Source: Methanobacteriota archaeon
Lineage (GTDB): Archaea > Thermoplasmatota > Thermoplasmata > JAUWGG01
DNA length: 10,291 nt
Direction: 5' to 3'
Assembly: GCA_030606525.1 (NCBI GenBank)
Contig: JAUWGG010000018.1
Location: 1-10,291 of the forward strand
The notes under the pieces: generated by a model
The model's database searches: none
What the model saw: only the letters and a program-made list of their open reading frames with translations
What the model was told of the DNA's origin: nothing
In this document: positions 6,700 to 10,291 of the stretch, piece after piece
How the letters are laid out: every line of letters starts with the position of its first letter
Numbering within the stretch: the first letter of the stretch is position 1
Translations under genes and position numbers: made by a program

Positions 6700-7673
6700 G
6701 CAGGAGAGAAGCATTCAACATATTTCAATCAAAAAAATATGCTTTTGATCTAATTTTCATAATCCTCTTAGCATCATTCTTGTTAGCTGTAATCATTCTC
6801 ATTCCCGATAATGATGCATTAAGAATAATTTTTGGTCTTCCCTTCATATTATTCCTACCCGGTTATGCGCTTGTTTGTGCATTGTGGCCTGGGAAAGAAA
6901 GGGAGGATAAAAAAGGAATAGATGATTTAGAAAGGATAGCCCTAAGCTTTGGTCTAAGCATCGCTGTCGTACCGCTCGTCGGTCTCGCCTTGAATTACAC
7001 TCCATGGGGCATCAGATTGTACCCCATCCTCATCTCCTTATTTGCATTCATTATCATAATGTCGATAACAGCATGGTATAGGAGGCGGCAATTACCCGAG
7101 GAAGACAGATTCACATTTCATATAGACATGCAAATACCGAAAATAAAGGAATGGAGCAGCGCAGATAAGATTTTAGGAGTATTTATCGTTATATCGCTTA
7201 TCATTGCCAGCGCTGCGCTTATCTATATTACAACAACTCCAAGAACTGGTGAAAGATACACAGAGTTCTATATCTTAGATCAAAATGGGACAACAAAGAA
7301 CTACCCAAAGAATCTGATAGTCGGAGAGAATGGGACGGTAATCATAGGGGTGGTGTGTCATGAGCACCGGGATGTTAATTATACCCTTGTAATCGGATTA
7401 TTTAACAACACAAATACAAACATTGAAAACACCGCGCGGATATATACATGCCCGTTAAACTCCACCTTAATAATGAACCTAAACAATTCATTCGTCTATA
7501 CTTTAACTACTTTGAAGAATGATGAAAGCTGGACTTATGCATTTAACTTCACTATTGAGGAAGTAGGTAGGTATGCTTTTGTGGCGTTCCTTTACGAAGA
7601 AGGAGCCAATCAAAACCCCTATTTTGAGTGGCCAGACACTCCACATATTTGGATTAATGTAGGTAATAGATGA
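6696..7673 (+). CDS. DUF1616-family membrane protein with sequon-rich ectodomain
   Basis: This 325-residue protein matches the DUF1616 pattern, notably the stretch GLPFILFLPGYALVCALWP (47-65) followed by DDLERIALSFGLSIA (76-90). Predicted membrane segments lie near 16-36, 43-63, 83-100, 107-126 and 159-179, with a basic stretch (WYRRRQ) after the fourth. Five crossings place the C-terminal domain (about 180-325) outside. That domain has seven N-glycosylation sequons (N197, N212, N228, N237, N255, N263, N284), two cysteines (221, 252) and a beta-rich, CARDB-like look. The function of DUF1616 is not established to my knowledge. The TTG start is supported by GGAGG 7 nt upstream and overlaps the ATPase stop as TTGA. 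Coupling to the ATPase suggests the protein works with the exporter, perhaps as an accessory or substrate-handling subunit. That role is inference. Confidence 0.8.
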   Translation: MSRREAFNIFQSKKYAFDLIFIILLASFLLAVIILIPDNDALRIIFGLPFILFLPGYALVCALWPGKEREDKKGIDDLERIALSFGLSIAVVPLVGLALNYTPWGIRLYPILISLFAFIIIMSITAWYRRRQLPEEDRFTFHIDMQIPKIKEWSSADKILGVFIVISLIIASAALIYITTTPRTGERYTEFYILDQNGTTKNYPKNLIVGENGTVIIGVVCHEHRDVNYTLVIGLFNNTNTNIENTARIYTCPLNSTLIMNLNNSFVYTLTTLKNDESWTYAFNFTIEEVGRYAFVAFLYEEGANQNPYFEWPDTPHIWINVGNR

Positions 7674-7684
7674 CATATTTTGTG

Positions 7685-7711
7685 TTTTAAAATTTTATTG
7701 GTGTAATTTTT
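7685..7711 (+). terminator. Possible T-tract terminator after the DUF1616 gene
   Basis: The 44-bp convergent gap between the DUF1616 and GT4 stops contains successive T runs on the plus strand (7685-7688, 7693-7696, 7707-7711). Archaeal polymerases terminate at such tracts without a strong hairpin. On the minus strand T runs are shorter (TTTT at 7692-7689). Confidence 0.4.
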
Positions 7712-7717
7712 ATATAT

Positions 7718-8878
7718 CTAGTTTCTTTTGAATCTCTCAACCGCGATTGATAAATTTTTTTCTAAATTCTCTGCACATTTCTTCCAAGTAAAGTTTTTCT
7801 GTACTCTTTCTCTACCTTTTTTACCCATTTCTTTTGCAATTTTTTGGTTTTTTAAGAGATATAACATAGCAGTTGCAAATTCTCTTTCATCTCTGTTCGT
7901 GAGTATGCCCGTATTGTCGGTAACGATCTCTCTTAACCCCCCCTCTCTTACTGCTATCACGGGAGTCTCGCAAGCCATAGATTCTAATGCAACCAACCCA
8001 AAGGGTTCCATAACAAATGCAATTGCTGTGAGTTTTGTCTTATTATAAAGTTGAACCATCTCTTCCGTAGATACATCCTTTTTAATAGTTATCTTGACAT
8101 TGTTCTCAGCCGCTATTCTAAAAAGTCTCCTTTTAGCTGGACCATCTCCTACTATGAGAACCTCAGGGCGTTTGCGCTCGGGTAATAACCCAACACTTCT
8201 AATCACAAAATCGTGAGCCTTTGCGGGGTCTAGTACCCCAACAGACAGAATAAATTTGTCTTTTTCTACATTTGTTGGTTTATATACCTCACTATTAACT
8301 CCCAGATAATTTGTGATCGCAAGTTTACCGTAAGTACGCCAAAGTTGTTCTCTTGCAAAATCTGAGTTTGAGAGTATCACGCAAGCATAATTTACACAGT
8401 ATTTATCAAGTAATTTATCAAAGACCATAAATTTAAGATAGAAAAATCGAAGTTTGTCGTAAAAAGTATTTTTTGTTTTGATTTGCGGCTCATAATATAA
8501 CCGGGGGTGTTCTTGGCAATAATATACGTTAGGTATTCTCAAGTATGGAAATATAAGTGGGGAATATCTATGGTGATGGACAAAAGCTACATCATAATTT
8601 CTATTGATGCCCCTCGCTATTTTCTTTATTTTTCTTAATGCTCTAAGATTGTTAAGGAGGGGAATATAAGTAGTACCGACTAATTTCCACTCAGTAAAAT
8701 TTGATGAGATTACATCGACCCCCCATCTCTCAAAATCATTTATAAAATCTTCTGAAGCTCCTAGTATATAGACGTCTATTTCATGTCCTCTTTTCTTCAA
8801 TCCTATCACTTTGTTCAAAAACGCTAGTTCTGCCCCCCTTTTTTGAGTAAGAAAGTTGTGAACCGCTGCTATTTTCAC
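7718..8878 (-). CDS. GT4-family glycosyltransferase, second of the tandem pair
   Basis: This 386-residue, retaining, GT-B-fold enzyme is expected to transfer a sugar from a nucleotide-sugar donor at the cytoplasmic side of the membrane. The N-terminal domain begins KIAAVHNF with the acceptor-side loop QKRGAELAF (12-20). The linker contains SNSDFAREQL and NYLGVNSEVYKP. The donor domain begins ILSVGVLDPAKA (210-221), includes VGDGP, and holds the EX7E motif E291-E299 in EPFGLVALESMACETPVIA. Length and motifs are complete. The start is GTG at 8878, preceded by GGTGAT (8890-8885), an exact anti-SD match with 5-nt spacing. It follows the upstream GT4 gene by 14 nt in the same operon. Codons 12-15 contain the run AAAAAAGGGGGG. 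Sugar and acceptor cannot be read from sequence; a role in envelope glycan or N-glycan assembly is inferred from context. Confidence 0.9.
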   Translation of the reverse strand: MKIAAVHNFLTQKRGAELAFLNKVIGLKKRGHEIDVYILGASEDFINDFERWGVDVISSNFTEWKLVGTTYIPLLNNLRALRKIKKIARGINRNYDVAFVHHHRYSPLIFPYLRIPNVYYCQEHPRLYYEPQIKTKNTFYDKLRFFYLKFMVFDKLLDKYCVNYACVILSNSDFAREQLWRTYGKLAITNYLGVNSEVYKPTNVEKDKFILSVGVLDPAKAHDFVIRSVGLLPERKRPEVLIVGDGPAKRRLFRIAAENNVKITIKKDVSTEEMVQLYNKTKLTAIAFVMEPFGLVALESMACETPVIAVREGGLREIVTDNTGILTNRDEREFATAMLYLLKNQKIAKEMGKKGRERVQKNFTWKKCAENLEKNLSIAVERFKRN

Positions 8879-8892
8879 TTTTTATCACCGAT

Positions 8893-10008
8893 TTATTTAT
8901 CATTGTTAATCTTTTCATAAATGGTTAGGGTTTCTTTTGCGCATCTCTCCCATGTGAACATCTTTGTTCTCTTTAAGCCTTTCTCTCTCATCTCTTGCCT
9001 TATTTCATTATTTGTCAAAACCTCATACATAGCATTTTCAAAACCATTGATGTCATTAGGATCCAGCATGATTCCTGCATCACCAACAACCTCTGGTAGA
9101 GAGGTTGTATTGGAGGTTATCACTGGGGTGCCGCAAGCCATAGCCTCTAATACAGGTAAACCGAATCCTTCGTATTGGGATGGAAAGACGAGCATATCAG
9201 CTATATTGTAAATTTTTGGCATATCATTTTCAACTACATAATCTAGCATTACCACATCGCTTTGTAAACTCATTTCCCTAACAATTTTTTTTATGTTACT
9301 TCTTTCCCTAATTAATTGTGAACGACCAACTTTAATCAATTTAACACCATCGAATCTTTTTTTCAGTTGATAGAAAGCCTTGATCAGAACATCAACATTC
9401 TTCCTTGGTTGCTCTGAGCCAACATACAGCACATATTTCCCATTTTTCCTTAATCCATATTTTTCAAGAATATTCACATTTTGATCCCAATAGTATTTAT
9501 TATTGTCAACCCCAGGATATATTACATCGATTTTATCCTCGGGATAACCTAGATATCTTATAATATCCCTTTTAGAATACTCAGAAATCGTGATAATTCT
9601 ATTTGCTCTCATCATACCTTTAAGAGAGTATAAATATATTCGTTTCAGTATTGATTTTAGATGAGGGTACTCATCTCGCACGTATGGGATTATATCAAAA
9701 CAGGTAACCACTACATTATCAAATTTAATTTGATTGAGTAAGTATGCAAGTTCTTGTGAGCATATATGGGTGACGCTGTTCTTTCTCCTCCTTAAAAATA
9801 CTTTATAGGGATAGTAGATATAATCACCGAAACCTGTCCAAATAGGATTTTTAAAAGTAAGTTCATAATCGATAACTCTTCCGTCTATCTTAGATTTGAG
9901 TCGCTTATATACTTCACATACCACTCTTTGTCTACCAAAAATTTCCTTTGGTTTTTGACCAATGACAAAATCGATTTTTAACCACTCACCTTTTTGTGTC
10001 ATAGACAT
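8893..10008 (-). CDS. GT4-family glycosyltransferase, first of the tandem pair
   Basis: This 371-residue retaining GT-B glycosyltransferase has an N-terminal domain with the VTCFDIIPYVRDEYP segment (101-115), common in GT4 mannosyltransferase-like proteins. ISEYSKRDI and VIYPGVDNNKYY follow. The donor domain opens YVLYVGSEQPRKNVDVLIKAF, where R202/K203 fit the basic donor-phosphate site. The EX7E motif is E280-E288 in EGFGLPVLEAMACGTPVIT. It is clearly related to, but distinct from, the downstream GT4 protein; both end with a similar FTW(E/K)(R/K)CA segment. Start: ATG at 10008 is 6 nt from TGGAGGA (10020-10014); an in-frame ATG at 10002 is less well spaced. The preceding gene stops 22 nt upstream, so this is an operon member. 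Mannosyltransferase activity is possible but not proven by motifs. Confidence 0.9.
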   Translation of the reverse strand: MSMTQKGEWLKIDFVIGQKPKEIFGRQRVVCEVYKRLKSKIDGRVIDYELTFKNPIWTGFGDYIYYPYKVFLRRRKNSVTHICSQELAYLLNQIKFDNVVVTCFDIIPYVRDEYPHLKSILKRIYLYSLKGMMRANRIITISEYSKRDIIRYLGYPEDKIDVIYPGVDNNKYYWDQNVNILEKYGLRKNGKYVLYVGSEQPRKNVDVLIKAFYQLKKRFDGVKLIKVGRSQLIRERSNIKKIVREMSLQSDVVMLDYVVENDMPKIYNIADMLVFPSQYEGFGLPVLEAMACGTPVITSNTTSLPEVVGDAGIMLDPNDINGFENAMYEVLTNNEIRQEMREKGLKRTKMFTWERCAKETLTIYEKINNDK

Positions 10009-10013
10009 TCATA

Positions 10014-10020
10014 TCCTCCA
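10014..10020 (-). promoter_or_regulatory. Ribosome-binding site of the first GT4 gene
   Basis: TGGAGGA on the minus strand precedes the ATG at 10008 by 6 nt counted from GGAGG. An out-of-frame ATG at 10012 lies between them. The in-frame ATG at 10002 would have a 12-nt spacer, so 10008 is the preferred start. Confidence 0.6.
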
Positions 10021-10030
10021 AGTGTTCCCT

Positions 10031-10291
10031 CTAAGTTCCCTTCCTCGAATATATCACATCATCCCCAACACTAACAATAATTTCATCCTCTTGCCAAGTT
10101 ACATTACCTGTAATATTGTTTTGTTGATAACAATTGTAAACGTATTGAAGCTGATTAAGGGTAGGATCATCAGGTGTAATGTTAAAACGAGCAAGGGTTT
10201 GTGAGAGATCAACATCTTCTTTCGTAATTGGATAATATGGTCTATCCACATACTCACTATAAAAATAAGAGGGAATTGTTGGAAGAATTGC
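10031..10291 (-). CDS. Unidentified extracytoplasmic or membrane protein, C-terminal fragment
   Basis: The frame is open to the right edge of the window and ends with TAG at 10033-10031, giving the last 86 residues. Reading from the edge it begins AILPTIPSYFYSEYVDRPYY. A GTG at 10249 could be mistaken for a start, but the frame continues upstream without a stop, so the gene very probably begins outside. The fragment is polar and tyrosine-rich, has three N-glycosylation sequons (two NIT, one NVT) and no membrane segment. It resembles in general character the outer C-terminal tail of a GT-C-type enzyme or another surface domain. I do not recognise the family. It ends 22 nt before the first GT4 gene on the same strand, so it probably heads or belongs to that operon and may take part in envelope glycan assembly. 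Confidence 0.6.
   Translation of the reverse strand, partial: AILPTIPSYFYSEYVDRPYYPITKEDVDLSQTLARFNITPDDPTLNQLQYVYNCYQQNNITGNVTWQEDEIIVSVGDDVIYSRKGT

Noticed and set aside
1..10291. CRISPR arrays, tRNA or rRNA genes, toxin-antitoxin pairs
   Set aside because: No regularly spaced direct repeats, no cloverleaf or conserved rRNA segments, and no small paired genes were seen.

Overview
The window looks archaeal. TTTATATA-type TATA boxes, Shine-Dalgarno motifs complementary to ...AUCACCUCC, an archaeal PAC2-family proteasome assembly chaperone, an RNA 3'-terminal phosphate cyclase, a DUF1616 membrane protein and sequon-rich extracytoplasmic domains all point that way. The lineage cannot be fixed by reading alone; an uncultured, moderately AT-rich member of the Thermoproteota/Bathyarchaeia or Thermoplasmatota type is a guess.

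Layout. (i) 1-176 carries no credible gene. It has a GC-rich hairpin resembling the right-end/omegaRNA end of IS200/IS605 tnpB elements (no tnpB is present), a smaller hairpin, and an 11-bp inverted repeat whose right arm overlaps a probable TATA box. (ii) 177-959 (+) is the PAC2 chaperone, whose C-terminus (M-Y-G) fits the proteasome-docking HbYX pattern. Its last codons overlap the 3' end of the convergent rtcA. (iii) 946-5941 (-) is a tight four-gene cluster read right to left: two MacB/FtsX-type ABC permeases, a polytopic GT-C-like protein and rtcA, joined by overlaps of 1 and 11 nt and a gap of 13 nt. (iv) 5942-6033 is a divergent promoter region in which one TTTATATA/TATATAAA element can serve both strands. 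(v) 6034-7673 (+) is the MacB/LolD-type ABC ATPase, overlapping by 4 nt a DUF1616 protein with five membrane segments and a heavily sequon-dotted ectodomain. (vi) 7718-10291 (-) is visibly more AT-rich and holds two GT4 glycosyltransferases in tandem, plus the 3' end of an extracytoplasmic or membrane protein running off the right edge.

How it may fit together (inference). The ATPase and the two permeases probably form one heterodimeric MacB-like transporter, although they sit on opposite sides of a divergent promoter. The DUF1616 protein and the GT-C-like protein are translationally coupled to its two halves, so they are candidate partners in exporting or processing an envelope component. 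The neighbouring GT4 genes suggest a wider envelope-glycan locus. rtcA and the PAC2 gene are housekeeping-type genes at the left flank; rtcA appears to be carried at the end of the exporter operon.
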